Below are positions 9,701 to 18,357 of a DNA stretch of 64,000 bases, piece after piece; within the stretch, counting starts at the first letter, position 1, and the number at the start of each line of letters is the position of its first letter. The position numbers were made by a program, and so were the translations under genes. Origin of the DNA: JACQFV01 sp964593585. GTDB lineage: Bacteria; Zixibacteria; MSB-5A5; WJJR01. The notes below the pieces were generated by a model, which was given only the letters and a program-made list of their open reading frames with translations, was not told where the DNA came from and did no database searches. The stretch spans positions 1 through 64,000 of the forward strand of contig CAZQIZ010000006.1 of the NCBI GenBank assembly GCA_964593585.1. The letters are read 5' to 3'.

Positions 9701-9908
9701 CGGCGCCGCCTGGACCGACAGCGACCGCTTCCAGGGCGCGACATCGCAGGACGGTTTTCGCCTGAAGGACATCAAGATGTCCTTCGGCTATGGCCTGCGG
9801 GCCAACCTCGGATTTGTCGTCCTGCGCTTCGATCAGGCCTGGCGCACCGACCTGAATTCGGTGGCCGATCGGCCCGCCTTCTATTTCTCGCTGGGCGCCG
9901 ACTACTAG
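6705..9908 (+). CDS. Metallopeptidase / TolB-like propeller / Omp85-type barrel fusion
   Basis: 1067 aa. A signal peptide ends about ASSAQA. Next comes a gluzincin-like region with HHELTH (about 134-139) and WFAEGFAEY (about 167-175), which supply two His and a Glu for zinc, as in peptidase MA proteins. Residues about 280-600 hold repeated PD40/TolB-type blades, for example SPRGDRLALIS, APDGQSVVLVA and SPDGQNIAFSA. An Ala/Pro/Asp-rich linker (about 640-700) leads to a C-terminal region with bacterial surface antigen character (GGVSNWIGSD, then RGYDYYAISGNKFAMANVEFR split over the barrel). Expected location: outer membrane, with peptidase and propeller on one side. Start chosen at 6705 because GGAG lies upstream; an ATG at 6690 is in frame. 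The substrate is unknown. Confidence 0.85.
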   Translation: MTRVWYLLLVLCLLGPASSAQAQWFGQNKVQYGDFQWNYISSQHFDVYFYEGGYDLAVFAVAVLESAYVDVSAQLDHQLRRRVPTIIYQSHNEFQQTNVTEGILPEGVGGFTESFKNRMVMPFTGSYEDFRHVLHHELTHAVTFDKMYGEGVGSIISRRSFFDLPLWFAEGFAEYSSRHGWDTFADMVIRDATVHGYLIPLQYVGGYLAYKQGQSAVLYLAERYGEAKIAELLSKGRFEMTMDNVLRKSIGMGEREFNDEWQKRLRKEYWPEISQREEPKDFATQLTDHEKDGSYYNDKPVFSPRGDRLALISERDDYTEVKIVSAVDGKKLQRVLKGGSSDRFESLHSYLSGMSFSPDGSTLALIAKSGGADVLYLANVDGKGDDRTIRLKGFTSLRSPTYAPDGQSVVLVACRHDANDLYRVDLATEKVTQLTDDRFDEQDPEFAPDGNRLVFACDRPSDSIRSLLLGKTQDPQSFRYGRYNIFEADLAAGVARPITNDDAESKMPVYAPDGERICYVSNLNGIYNLYVVDSGASRQYPITDALSGCFSPSWSPDGQNIAFSAFFKGGFDVFLIKEIRPRGDSLGHLAPTAFVRRLAGADSGQFVQRRDIELEERAPKAIEEDLEFTSYVKRAESPFRKQPLPPVDTVAAADSIAASDSVAQAVTPDTAAAVAPAPVLSSADTAAPEVAAAPDTGFEVHRYKLKFSPDLVTGGLGYDTFFGLRGQSYFVISDYLGDHQIFIASDLINTIDQSNIQIFYAYRPKRIDWGFGIFHSKYYYLDFDDRLFSDRTYGFQGIASRPFSRFTRVEFDAMMIFIDRRYFDPNPQTGDYDDRSDRVGLGALSLVHDNANWGLTGPMSGRRYRLTVEAAPAGLSEGVAYQAFTADMRQYLRIGGRYSLGLRAAGGVSGGDNPKRFYLGGVSNWIGSDIARSDVYDVDGLYFSQVITPFRGYDYYAISGNKFAMANVEFRFPFVDYLAMRFPLPLVLSRVGGALFTDIGAAWTDSDRFQGATSQDGFRLKDIKMSFGYGLRANLGFVVLRFDQAWRTDLNSVADRPAFYFSLGADY

Positions 9909-9940
9909 AATTCCCGCTCGGACGCCGTCTCCGGGGTGGC

Positions 9941-9970
9941 TTGCTGAACACCCGTCGGACGCGGTATATT
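9941..9970 (+). promoter_or_regulatory. Candidate promoter for the YIP1-TolC-MacAB operon
   Basis: -35-like TTGCTG (9941-9946) and -10-like TATATT (9965-9970), 18 bp apart. The leader to the first ATG would be about 170 bases. This is the only gap of size upstream of the operon. Confidence 0.35.
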
Positions 9971-9996
9971 CTGTTCTCTCTGAATTCCGACGGGTG
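9949..9996. repeat. Inverted repeat around the -10 box
   Basis: CACCCGTCGG at 9949-9958 is perfectly complementary to CCGACGGGTG at 9987-9996. The 28-base interval contains the TATATT box. It could be a regulator site or an mRNA structure. Confidence 0.4.
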
Positions 9997-10145
9997 CTCG
10001 CGCGGCCACCGCGGCCGCTCGGGACGGCGGAATCAGGCCCGGGGAAAGATGAAACTTTCACAAGCGCTCAACGTCTGTTGTTCGCATATCACGTCGCAAG
10101 CGGGACGGGCGACCCTCGTCCCGTAATGGGGAGGTGGATGTGGTG

Positions 10146-10898
10146 ATGACAGAGAACATGCCGGTCGACAGCCCGGACGCTGCGACGGCGCCGTCGCGCG
10201 AACGGCTCAGTTTCTTCGCCAAACTGTGGAATCTCTACGTCAATCCGCGTCGGCTTTTCGCCTCGATCGGTGGCGGCCATGAGTGGGTGATCCTCTGGCT
10301 CATCATCGGCGCCGTCTCGATCGCCGGCTACTATCCCATCCGTCCGATCATCAAGGCGACGCAGATGGAGCAGGTGGAAAAGCAGTTGGCCAACAATCCG
10401 GGCATCTCCGCCGAACAGCGGCAGGAGATTCTGGATGGGATGGCCGAGAATTTTGACAATCCGCTGTTCATGCTGTTGGCGCCGGTCTTCCAATTGATCG
10501 CGCTGCTCTTTGTCGCGGCAGTGCTGCTGTTTATCGCCAACATTCTGCTGGGCGGCAACGCCCGGTTCCTCCCAATGCTCAACGCCTACGCCTGGACCGG
10601 GATGCTAACGATTCTGGGGACGTTGGTTGTCGTGCCGTTGGTGGCGGCAAAGGGCTCGATGGATGTGTCGCTGGGGCTGGGGGTGCTGACATCGCCGGAC
10701 ACCAACCCGTTTATCAAGAAGGTGCTGTCGTCATTTGAGTTGTTCGGTCTTTGGCAGGTCTGGCTGTCGTCGCTGGCGGTCTCGATTCTCGGTCCGGCGC
10801 CGATGTCCAAGTCGATGACCGCGGTCTTTTCGGTCTGGTTTGTGTGGGTTCTGATCCAGGGTGGCCTAGCCACTCTGGGCATCAATCTGGGCATGTGA
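10146..10898 (+). CDS. YIP1-family multi-pass membrane protein
   Basis: About 250 aa. An N-terminal cytosolic part is followed by roughly five hydrophobic segments (for example WVILWLIIGAVSIAGYY and LLFVAAVLLFIANILLGG). The pattern PRRLFASIGG near the N-terminus followed by a membrane block is typical of YIP1-domain proteins, whose role in bacteria is not defined. It is the first gene of a run leading into tolC and the macAB-like genes with short gaps, so it may assist that exporter. A GGGGAGG ribosome site precedes a choice of GTG (10134-10143) and ATG (10146) starts; the ATG is used here. Confidence 0.7.
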   Translation: MTENMPVDSPDAATAPSRERLSFFAKLWNLYVNPRRLFASIGGGHEWVILWLIIGAVSIAGYYPIRPIIKATQMEQVEKQLANNPGISAEQRQEILDGMAENFDNPLFMLLAPVFQLIALLFVAAVLLFIANILLGGNARFLPMLNAYAWTGMLTILGTLVVVPLVAAKGSMDVSLGLGVLTSPDTNPFIKKVLSSFELFGLWQVWLSSLAVSILGPAPMSKSMTAVFSVWFVWVLIQGGLATLGINLGM

Positions 10899-10942
10899 TA
10901 AGCGCCCGCAGGGGCGGAGGGTGATCGATGAAGGAGAGGTGC

Positions 10943-12274
10943 ATGGGACGCAACTTCGGGAACGCAATCATCGCGGCGCTGATTTGTCTGACGGCGTCGG
11001 CAACCACGGTGCGGGCGGAGACGCTGACGCTCCAGCAGTGCATCGACCGGGCCCTGGCAACCAACGGCTCGGCCGCCTACGGCCTGCCGTCGGCCCGTGA
11101 AGGGTATCACCGCACCGGCCAGGGCATCTGGAGCGCCTGGGGCAATCTGTTGCCGTCGCTGTCGCACGGATACAACTACAGCTACTACAAATTCCCCTCG
11201 ACGGTGATCTTCGACCCGACGATCGGGCAGTTTGTGGAATCGCCCGGCGGCTCCTCGACCTCGTGGTCGACCAACTTCAGTCTGCGTCAGACGCTCTTTG
11301 ACGGCGGCGCCAATGTCTACCGGGTGGCGCAGGCCTATCACAGCCGCGCCGTCTCCTCCGAGAACCTGCGCGGGGCCGAAAACGCGCTCGTGTTGGGCGT
11401 CAAGCAGGCCTACTTCGACCTGCTGAAGGCGCAGAAGCTGGTCGGCGTGCAGGAAGCCGCCGTGCGCCGCGCCGAGCAATTTCACAAGACGATCGAAAGC
11501 AAGTATGAGTTGGGGTCTGCTTCGCTCTCGGAAGTGCTCAAGGCCAAGGTGGAAGTCGGCAATGCCCAGTTGCTCCTGCTGCAACGCAAAAACGATGTCC
11601 AGACCAACGCGGCCAATCTGAATTCGATCCTCAACCGGCCGGTGGACGAGCCGCTGGAGATCGCGGATGTGTCGCTGGAGGATCCGGCGCACCCGACCTA
11701 CGCCGAGGCGCTGGCGCTGGCGCGCAAGGAGTCGCCGGACATGCTGGCCGCCAAAGCCAATGTGCGCGTCGCCAAAAACGAGATGGGGATTGCCCGGTCA
11801 ACTTTGTTCCCCACGTTTTCTTGGAGCGCCTCGCGCAATTTCACGCCGGAAAGCCGCGACGATCTCCTGAAGTTCGACGGCGACTATGGCACTTGGTCGA
11901 TCAGCGCGTCGTTGGGGTTCACCCTCTTTGACGCCTTCCACTGGAAAACCGCCATCTCCAACGCCAAGGTCGGCCTCAAGTATGCCCGTGAAAGCGAGCA
12001 GCAGACCGCCTCGGCGGTCGATTTGGCGGTCAAGCAGGCGTATCTCGGCGTGGAGCTGGCCAACGAGAGCCGTCGGCTGGCCGAGCAGACCGAGGCCTCG
12101 GCGCAGGAAGACTTCAACCTCGCCCAGGAGAAATACAACCTCGGCGCGGCGACCATTCTCGATCTGCTCGACGCGCAGGCGTCGTTGACCGAGGCGCAAA
12201 CCGCGCGGGTCAATGCGTTGTATGATCAATACGTGGCTGTGGCGCGGCTGGAAAACGCCATAGGCCGTCGCTAA
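10943..12274 (+). CDS. TolC-family outer-membrane efflux protein
   Basis: 443 aa with a signal peptide ending near TVRAE. Two halves rich in long helices each carry an outer-membrane efflux protein repeat (SLRQTLFDGGANVYR in the first, GFTLFDAFHWKTAI in the second). These are the channel segments of TolC trimers that cross the outer membrane and periplasm. The start at 10943 has a strong AAGGAGAGG site. It is followed at short distance by an HlyD-type adaptor, an ATPase and two FtsX-type permeases, so it forms the exit duct of a tripartite exporter. Confidence 0.9.
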   Translation: MGRNFGNAIIAALICLTASATTVRAETLTLQQCIDRALATNGSAAYGLPSAREGYHRTGQGIWSAWGNLLPSLSHGYNYSYYKFPSTVIFDPTIGQFVESPGGSSTSWSTNFSLRQTLFDGGANVYRVAQAYHSRAVSSENLRGAENALVLGVKQAYFDLLKAQKLVGVQEAAVRRAEQFHKTIESKYELGSASLSEVLKAKVEVGNAQLLLLQRKNDVQTNAANLNSILNRPVDEPLEIADVSLEDPAHPTYAEALALARKESPDMLAAKANVRVAKNEMGIARSTLFPTFSWSASRNFTPESRDDLLKFDGDYGTWSISASLGFTLFDAFHWKTAISNAKVGLKYARESEQQTASAVDLAVKQAYLGVELANESRRLAEQTEASAQEDFNLAQEKYNLGAATILDLLDAQASLTEAQTARVNALYDQYVAVARLENAIGRR

Positions 12275-12319
12275 ACGGCAGTAGGACGCCGTCGCAGGAC
12301 GACAGTCGGCAGGTGAATC

Positions 12320-13651
12320 GTGGCGATCAAGAAAGGACGCAAGAAGTACTTCATCATCGGCGGGATCGCTGTGGCGGTCATCCTGCTGATCGTGGCCAAC
12401 TTCACGCGCTCCTCCGAGAAGAGTTTCAAGGTCAAGACAGCCAAGGCGCAGAAGGGCCGGATTGTCTCGCTGGTCAATGCGACCGGCAAGGTTCAACCGC
12501 GCACCGAAGTGAAAATCTCCGCCAACGTCTCCGGCGAGATCGTCCACATGCCGGTGGTGGAAGGCCAGCGGGTCGCCAAGGGCGATTTGCTGGCGCAGAT
12601 CGATGCGCGCACGTATGAGGCGCAACTACGCTCCGCGGCGGCGGGCTATGAGGCCGCCAAGGCGAATCTCGCCTACGACGAGGCCTCGGCGCGCGAGGCC
12701 GAATTGACCTACAACCGCGTCAAGGCGCTCTTCGAGAAGGGTCTGGCCTCGCAACAGGAATACGACGCCGCCGAGACCCGCCACCAGACCGCCCAGGCGT
12801 CGCTGCAGTCGGCCAAAGCGCGGCTCGAACAGGCCCGTGCGGCCGTCGACCAGTCGCGTGAAAGTCTCGGCTACACCAAGATCACTTCCCCCATCGACGG
12901 CTACATCACCAACCTCCCCACCGAGGTCGGCGAAATCGTCATGGGCTCGCTCAACTACCAGGCGTCGGTCATCATGGTCATCTCCGATCTGTCCGTGATC
13001 GAAGTGGAAGTGGAAGTCGATGAGACCGACATCGCCAACGTGGAACTCAACCAGCCGGTCGAAATTGAGCTCGATGCCTTTCCCGACACGGTCTTCGCCG
13101 GGCGGGTCAGCCAGATCGGCAACACCGCCCAGGTCACCGGCATGGGGACTCAGGACCAGGTGACCAATTTCCTTGTCAAGATCCTGGTGACCGACACGGT
13201 GCCCAACATCAAGCCGGGCATGACCGCCACCTGCGACATCACCACCGACGAACGAATGGATGTGATCAAAGTCCCGATCGGTGCGGTGGTTTTGCGCGAT
13301 GAAGCGCTGTTGAAGAAGGGCCAGAAGGCTGGTGCGGGCGACGCGGGTTCAGCGGGACCGACATCCTTGGCCGCCGCCGTCACCGACAGTGCCGGGGCCG
13401 ACACCGCCGGCGCCGATTCGGGCGAGAAGAAAAAACCGCTGGAGGGTGTCTTTGTCGTGCGCGACGGCCGCGCCCGCTTTGTCCGGGTCACCACCGGCAT
13501 CGCCGACCAGCAGAATATCGAGATTGTATCCGGACTGCAGCCGGAGGACGTCGTGATTGTCGGGCCGTTCCGGACGCTGCGCGAGCTGGAAGACGGCAAC
13601 AAGGTCGAAATCGAGCCCGAGGGCAAAGGCGGCGGTCCCAGCGAGACTTAA
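12320..13651 (+). CDS. MacA/HlyD-type periplasmic adaptor
   Basis: 443 aa from a GTG start. One N-terminal membrane anchor (about 11-27) is followed by a biotinyl-lipoyl-like half-motif (VSGEIVHMPVVEGQRVAKGDLLAQID), a long helical hairpin (about 95-175), the second lipoyl half, beta-barrel parts and an Ala/Gly-rich insert (about 335-370). This is the adaptor that bridges a MacB-type inner-membrane transporter to TolC. It sits between tolC and the ATPase gene, all on one strand. The substrate cannot be told; macrolides, lipoproteins or peptides are possible for this family. Confidence 0.88.
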   Translation: MAIKKGRKKYFIIGGIAVAVILLIVANFTRSSEKSFKVKTAKAQKGRIVSLVNATGKVQPRTEVKISANVSGEIVHMPVVEGQRVAKGDLLAQIDARTYEAQLRSAAAGYEAAKANLAYDEASAREAELTYNRVKALFEKGLASQQEYDAAETRHQTAQASLQSAKARLEQARAAVDQSRESLGYTKITSPIDGYITNLPTEVGEIVMGSLNYQASVIMVISDLSVIEVEVEVDETDIANVELNQPVEIELDAFPDTVFAGRVSQIGNTAQVTGMGTQDQVTNFLVKILVTDTVPNIKPGMTATCDITTDERMDVIKVPIGAVVLRDEALLKKGQKAGAGDAGSAGPTSLAAAVTDSAGADTAGADSGEKKKPLEGVFVVRDGRARFVRVTTGIADQQNIEIVSGLQPEDVVIVGPFRTLRELEDGNKVEIEPEGKGGGPSET

Positions 13652-13668
13652 TCCAGTCGGAGACTACG

Positions 13669-14373
13669 ATGGCAGATAATGGCATTCTGATTGTGACGCA
13701 GGATTTGTGGAAGACCTACGTGGTCGGCGAGGAAGAGGTCCATGCTCTCCGCGGCGTGTCGGTCAGCGTGGCCCGCGGCGAGTATCTCGCCATTATGGGC
13801 CCCTCCGGCTCCGGCAAATCGACGCTGATGAACCTCATCGGCTGCCTCGACACGCCGACGCGCGGCACGTATGAGCTCAACGGCCGGCAGGTCGCGACGA
13901 TGAACGACGACGAGCTGGCCTACATCCGCAACAAGGAAATTGGCTTCGTCTTTCAGACCTTCAATCTCCTGCCGCGCGCCACCGCGCTGCACAACGTGGA
14001 GCTGCCGCTGATCTACAACGGCACACCCGCCGAGCAGCGCATTGACATGGCCAAACGCGCGCTCGAAATGGTCGATCTCGGCGACCGCATGACGCACCGG
14101 CCGAACCAGTTGTCGGGCGGGCAGCGCCAGCGTGTCGCCATCGCGCGCGCCCTGGTCAACAACCCATCGCTGATTCTGGCCGACGAGCCCACCGGCAACC
14201 TGGACACCAAGACCGGGCTGGAGATCATGAACCTCTTCGACCGGTTGCATGGGGCCGGCAATACCATCATCCTCGTCACGCACGAGCACGACGTCGCCGC
14301 CTACGCCAATCGGATCATCCATATCCGCGACGGCAAGGTGGAGAAAGAGGAACGGGGTCGCCGGGCCGCCTGA
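13669..14373 (+). CDS. MacB/LolD-type ABC transporter ATP-binding protein
   Basis: 234 aa. Walker A GPSGSGKST, Q-loop VFQTFNLLPRATA, signature LSGGQRQRVAIARAL, Walker B LILADEPTGNLD and the switch histidine in LVTHEHD are all intact. The NLLPRATA stretch is typical of the MacB/LolD/FtsE branch, which couples ATP use to mechanotransmission instead of classic membrane transport. Its stop lies 14 bases before the first permease gene. Here the ATPase is a separate protein rather than fused to the permease as in E. coli MacB. Confidence 0.93.
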   Translation: MADNGILIVTQDLWKTYVVGEEEVHALRGVSVSVARGEYLAIMGPSGSGKSTLMNLIGCLDTPTRGTYELNGRQVATMNDDELAYIRNKEIGFVFQTFNLLPRATALHNVELPLIYNGTPAEQRIDMAKRALEMVDLGDRMTHRPNQLSGGQRQRVAIARALVNNPSLILADEPTGNLDTKTGLEIMNLFDRLHGAGNTIILVTHEHDVAAYANRIIHIRDGKVEKEERGRRAA

Positions 14374-14387
14374 CGCCGGGCTGAGCC

Positions 14388-15608
14388 ATGTTGCAGTTTC
14401 TCGAAAGCGCGCGTTTGGCGCTGGCCGCCATCTGGGGCAACAAGCTGCGCTCCATCCTCACGCTGATCGGCATCATCATCGGCGTCGCCACCATCATTGC
14501 CATCGTCTCCCTGATTACCGGGATGAACCAGTATGTCGCCGCCGAGATCTCCACCCTCGGCGCGACGACGTTCATGATGGACCGCGAGGGGATCATCACC
14601 AGCGAGGACCAGTGGTGGGAGCGTTCGCGCCGTCGCAAGATCCAGATGCAGGACGTCTACGCCATCGAGCAGGGCTGCTCCCGATGCGCGGAAGTCGGGG
14701 CGCGCAGCATTACGTCGCGCACCGCCAAGGCGGGCAACCGGCACATCGATGATGTCTGGATCATGGGCTCGACCGCCAACTTTCCCAACATCGTCGATTT
14801 CGACATTGAAAACGGGTACTACCCGACCGAGGCCGACAACGAACACCGCCGTTCGGTCGCCTTTATCGGCTACGATCTGATCGACAACCTGTTTCCCGGC
14901 GTCAATCACATCGGCAAGACGATCCGTCTCGGCGGCCGCGACTACACAGTGATCGGCAATGGCAAGCGCCGCGGTTCGACCCTCGGCCAGAGCCGGGACA
15001 ACTACGTTATCATTCCGTTGTCCACCTTCCAGAAGCACTTCGGCGAACGTCGGTCGCTGGACGTTTTCATCAAAGCTGACTCCTTCGAGTCGATGGACGA
15101 CGCGCAAAACGAGGTGCGCATGATCATGCGCGCCCGTCACAAGTTGAACTACGGCGAGGACGACGATTTCGAGATCTACACCGCCGGCGACATCATGACG
15201 ATGTGGGAGAACTTCTCGCGCGGCGCGTTTGTGGTGATGATCGGCATCTCCTCGATCGCGCTGGTGGTGGGCGGGATCGTGATCATGAACATCATGCTGG
15301 TCTCGGTGACCGAGCGCACACGCGAGATCGGCATCCGCAAGGCGATCGGCGCGCGGCGGATGAACATCATGTGGCAGTTTCTCTCCGAATCGCTGACGCT
15401 GTCGGTGGTCGGCGGCACGCTCGGCATCGGGCTGGGCGCCCTGGCCGGCTGGGTCCTTGCCGGGCTTTCGGGCATGCCGATGGGCATCGAGATCTGGTCG
15501 GTGGTCGCCGGTGTCCTGGTCTCCGGCGGGATCGGCACGATCTTCGGCGTCTACCCGGCCATGAAGGCGGCGCGGCTCGATCCTATTGAGGCACTGCGCT
15601 ACGAGTAA
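14388..15608 (+). CDS. MacB-type ABC permease (first of two)
   Basis: 406 aa with one N-terminal membrane helix (about 18-42), a large periplasmic MacB-PCD domain, then three C-terminal helices of the FtsX type (about 280-400). The conserved VSVTERTREIGIRKAIGAR stretch between helices contacts the ATPase. It is followed after three bases by a second, similar permease, so the pump is probably a heterodimer of two permeases driven by the shared ATPase. Confidence 0.9.
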   Translation: MLQFLESARLALAAIWGNKLRSILTLIGIIIGVATIIAIVSLITGMNQYVAAEISTLGATTFMMDREGIITSEDQWWERSRRRKIQMQDVYAIEQGCSRCAEVGARSITSRTAKAGNRHIDDVWIMGSTANFPNIVDFDIENGYYPTEADNEHRRSVAFIGYDLIDNLFPGVNHIGKTIRLGGRDYTVIGNGKRRGSTLGQSRDNYVIIPLSTFQKHFGERRSLDVFIKADSFESMDDAQNEVRMIMRARHKLNYGEDDDFEIYTAGDIMTMWENFSRGAFVVMIGISSIALVVGGIVIMNIMLVSVTERTREIGIRKAIGARRMNIMWQFLSESLTLSVVGGTLGIGLGALAGWVLAGLSGMPMGIEIWSVVAGVLVSGGIGTIFGVYPAMKAARLDPIEALRYE

Positions 15609-15611
15609 GCC

Positions 15612-16859
15612 ATGAAGATCACCATGTTCGAAATGCGCGAGGCCATGGCGATGGCGCTGGCCGCCATCCAGGCCAACAAACTGCGCGCGTTTCTGACGGT
15701 GCTCGGCGTCCTGATCGGCGTCAGTTCCGTCATCGGCATGGTGTCGCTCATCACCGGGCTCAATAACTCGATGGCGCGGCAGATCGAGTCGCTGGGTTCC
15801 AATGTGATCTTCGTCTCGAAGTTCAAACCTGGAATCCAGTTCGGACCGCGCTCCTCGGAGGAGCGCAACCGCAAGGGAATTGTCTACGAGGACGCGATTG
15901 CCATTCTCGAGCATTGCCCGGCTATCGACGCGGTCTCGCCCGAGAATCACTACTGGGCGCCGGGAGGCAACAAGGCGCGCTACGGCCAGAACGAAGCCCT
16001 GCGCCCCGATCTGGCCGGCGTCCTGCCTTCGTACGTCGTGGTTAACAATATCGAAATGGCCGAAGGACGATTCTTCACCGACATCGACAATCACTTCCGG
16101 CGCATGGTCTGTGTGCTTGGTTCCTCGGTGGCCGAGGCGCTTTTCCCGGGATTGGATCCGGTCGGCAAGGACATCCTCCTCAACAACCACCGCTACCTGG
16201 TGATCGGCGTTGCCGCCAAACGCGATTCCTTCCTCGGCGAGGACTCCAACAACTACATTCGCATCCCCTACGCGACCTTCGCCAAGCTCTTCCCCTGGGA
16301 AAAGGAACTCTGGCTGGCCTGCCGCGCCAAGGACCCGACGCAGATGTCGGCCGCGATCGATCAGATCACCGAACTGATGCGCCGGCGCCGGGGTGTGCCC
16401 TACGACAAGCCGGAGGACTTCGCCGTCTTCACGCAGGACTCGCTCATGGAGCAGTACCGCAGCATCACCGGGGCCATCTACATCGCGATGACGGTGATCT
16501 CGTCAATCGGCCTGATGGTGGGCGGCGTCGGAGTGATGAATATCATGCTGGTCTCGGTGACGGAGCGCACGCGGGAGATCGGCATCCGCAAGGCGATGGG
16601 GGCGCGACGCGCCAACATCGTCTGGCAGTTTTTGATCGAGGCGATGACGCTCTCCGGCGTGGGCGGGGTGATCGGCATCCTGTTCGGCACGTTTATCGCT
16701 TTCCTGGTCAATGCCCTTTCGCCGCTGCCGGCGGCGGTCTCGCCCCTGTGGATCTTTATCGCCTTCACCGTGGCCGTGATGGTGGGGCTGGTCTTCGGGA
16801 TCTACCCCGCCTACCGGGCCGCCCGCGTCGACCCGATCGTCAGTCTCCGCTACGAATAG
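15612..16859 (+). CDS. MacB-type ABC permease (second of two)
   Basis: 415 aa with the same layout as the previous permease: N-terminal helix, periplasmic domain, three C-terminal helices and VSVTERTREIGIRKAMGAR. The two differ clearly in the periplasmic domain, so they are diverged paralogues and probably form an asymmetric pair. Last gene of the TolC-MacA-MacB run; about 100 bases separate it from the GWxTD genes. Confidence 0.9.
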   Translation: MKITMFEMREAMAMALAAIQANKLRAFLTVLGVLIGVSSVIGMVSLITGLNNSMARQIESLGSNVIFVSKFKPGIQFGPRSSEERNRKGIVYEDAIAILEHCPAIDAVSPENHYWAPGGNKARYGQNEALRPDLAGVLPSYVVVNNIEMAEGRFFTDIDNHFRRMVCVLGSSVAEALFPGLDPVGKDILLNNHRYLVIGVAAKRDSFLGEDSNNYIRIPYATFAKLFPWEKELWLACRAKDPTQMSAAIDQITELMRRRRGVPYDKPEDFAVFTQDSLMEQYRSITGAIYIAMTVISSIGLMVGGVGVMNIMLVSVTERTREIGIRKAMGARRANIVWQFLIEAMTLSGVGGVIGILFGTFIAFLVNALSPLPAAVSPLWIFIAFTVAVMVGLVFGIYPAYRAARVDPIVSLRYE

Positions 16860-16958
16860 GGATCAGGCCGGGGCCTTCCGGCGTTTCCCGTTTTGGATGG
16901 TATCCGAATGGGCGCTGAAATATATTGGCCGCTGGGCGGTATCAAGGGGGGATGCTCT

Positions 16959-18338
16959 ATGGGGGAGTGTGCGACGAAAACGGCTCGACGGGCGGCGGCC
17001 GCGCTGGCGGCCATGCTGGTTCTGACCGCGGCGCCGGTGCCGGCACAGGTCGAGTTCTCCAATCTTCCGCCTCCGGGGATGCCAGTCTTTGACATGGATT
17101 GGGCCGCCTTCCGTGCCGGCAAAGACAGTCTCCGTATCGAATGCTACTACAAGATCGTCAACCCGCGGCTGTCGTATGTCCGCCGCACGCTGAAGACCTC
17201 CGAGGCCGGGCTGGGAACCACGGCGCCCTCCAGTGACACCGCCGCAACGGCGGAGTTCTATGTCGCCGCCTACGAGATCAGTGCCATTCTCGCCTCCCAC
17301 AGCGACCGCCAGGCCGCCTCGGTCAGCGAACGCGAGAACTACGCACTCCCGGATTTCGAGGAGACACGCAACCCATCGGGGTATCTGGTCAACATCCTCA
17401 GCATGACCGTGGCGCCCGATGACTATGAACTCAGCGTGACCCTGACCGACCGTGTCTCCGGCGGCTCCTACACGCGCAAGGAGAATCTGCCGCTGAAGAC
17501 CGCCCGCGGCGACCGCTGGCCGGTGGGCGGGCCGATGTTCTTTGATCCGACCGCCGAAGCCCCCGAGTTGCCGCGGTTCAAGCACGGCGACCTGGGACTG
17601 GTGCCCAGTGTCACCCGCGCCTTTGCCTCGTCGAAGGACCGGATTGCGATGTACCTGGAGATCTATCGCGATGTCGCTCCCGACGCGGCCTTTCTGCAGA
17701 TCGAGGCCGACCAGCGCTATGGCCGTAAGACGCAGACCGACACCATCCCGGTGATCGATACCGCGGAGCGCGTTCCGATTGTCTACCGCAGCCCGCTGGC
17801 CGGCTTCAAGACCGGCGAAGCCACGCTGCGCGTGCGCCTGCTGAACGCGGCGGGCAAGGTCCTCGGCACGCCCCTGGAGATCCCGTTCTGGGTCGACTGG
17901 TCGATGGCCGGCATGGTCGAGGAGAACTGGGAGGATGCGGTCGACATGCTGGTCCACATCGCCACACATGACGAACTGAAATCCCTGCGCAACTCGCCGC
18001 CGGAGAAGCGCGTCGAGGCGTTCGCCGCCTTCTGGCGCTCGAAGGATCCCAGCCCCGAGACCGACGACAACGAGTGGCAGGATGAGTATTACCGGCGCAT
18101 CCGCCACGCCGATCTGCATTTCACCACCGCGTTCATGCGCGGCTGGCGCACCGACTACGGCACCGTGTATGTCAAGTACGGCGAGCCCGATGAGATCGAG
18201 CGCCATCCGTTTGAGCGCGGCAGCAAACCCTATCAGATCTGGTCGTATTATGCACAGCGGCGGCGGTTCCTGTTCGTCGACGTCAACGGCAACGGCGAGT
18301 ACCAGCTGCAGTATCCGTACGATGGCATCATTCGCTAA
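16959..18338 (+). CDS. GWxTD-domain secreted protein 1
   Basis: 459 aa from the ATG at 16959, which has an AAGGGGGG site and gives a signal peptide (MGECATKTARRAAAALAAML, cleavage near VPAQ). The C-terminal part holds the family hallmark GWRTDYGTVYVKYGEPDEIE (about 385-405) and a preceding RDxxP-like FWRSKDPSPET motif. The N-terminal part is beta-rich and likely immunoglobulin-like. GWxTD domains are found in uncultured and FCB-type bacteria and have no assigned function. An almost adjacent second copy follows. Confidence 0.8.
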   Translation: MGECATKTARRAAAALAAMLVLTAAPVPAQVEFSNLPPPGMPVFDMDWAAFRAGKDSLRIECYYKIVNPRLSYVRRTLKTSEAGLGTTAPSSDTAATAEFYVAAYEISAILASHSDRQAASVSERENYALPDFEETRNPSGYLVNILSMTVAPDDYELSVTLTDRVSGGSYTRKENLPLKTARGDRWPVGGPMFFDPTAEAPELPRFKHGDLGLVPSVTRAFASSKDRIAMYLEIYRDVAPDAAFLQIEADQRYGRKTQTDTIPVIDTAERVPIVYRSPLAGFKTGEATLRVRLLNAAGKVLGTPLEIPFWVDWSMAGMVEENWEDAVDMLVHIATHDELKSLRNSPPEKRVEAFAAFWRSKDPSPETDDNEWQDEYYRRIRHADLHFTTAFMRGWRTDYGTVYVKYGEPDEIERHPFERGSKPYQIWSYYAQRRRFLFVDVNGNGEYQLQYPYDGIIR

Positions 18339-18357
18339 ACGTTTCGTGGGAGTGCCG

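Noticed and set aside
14301..16190. 629-residue minus-strand frame opposite the MacB permeases
   Set aside because: Shadow of two well-supported permease genes on the plus strand.
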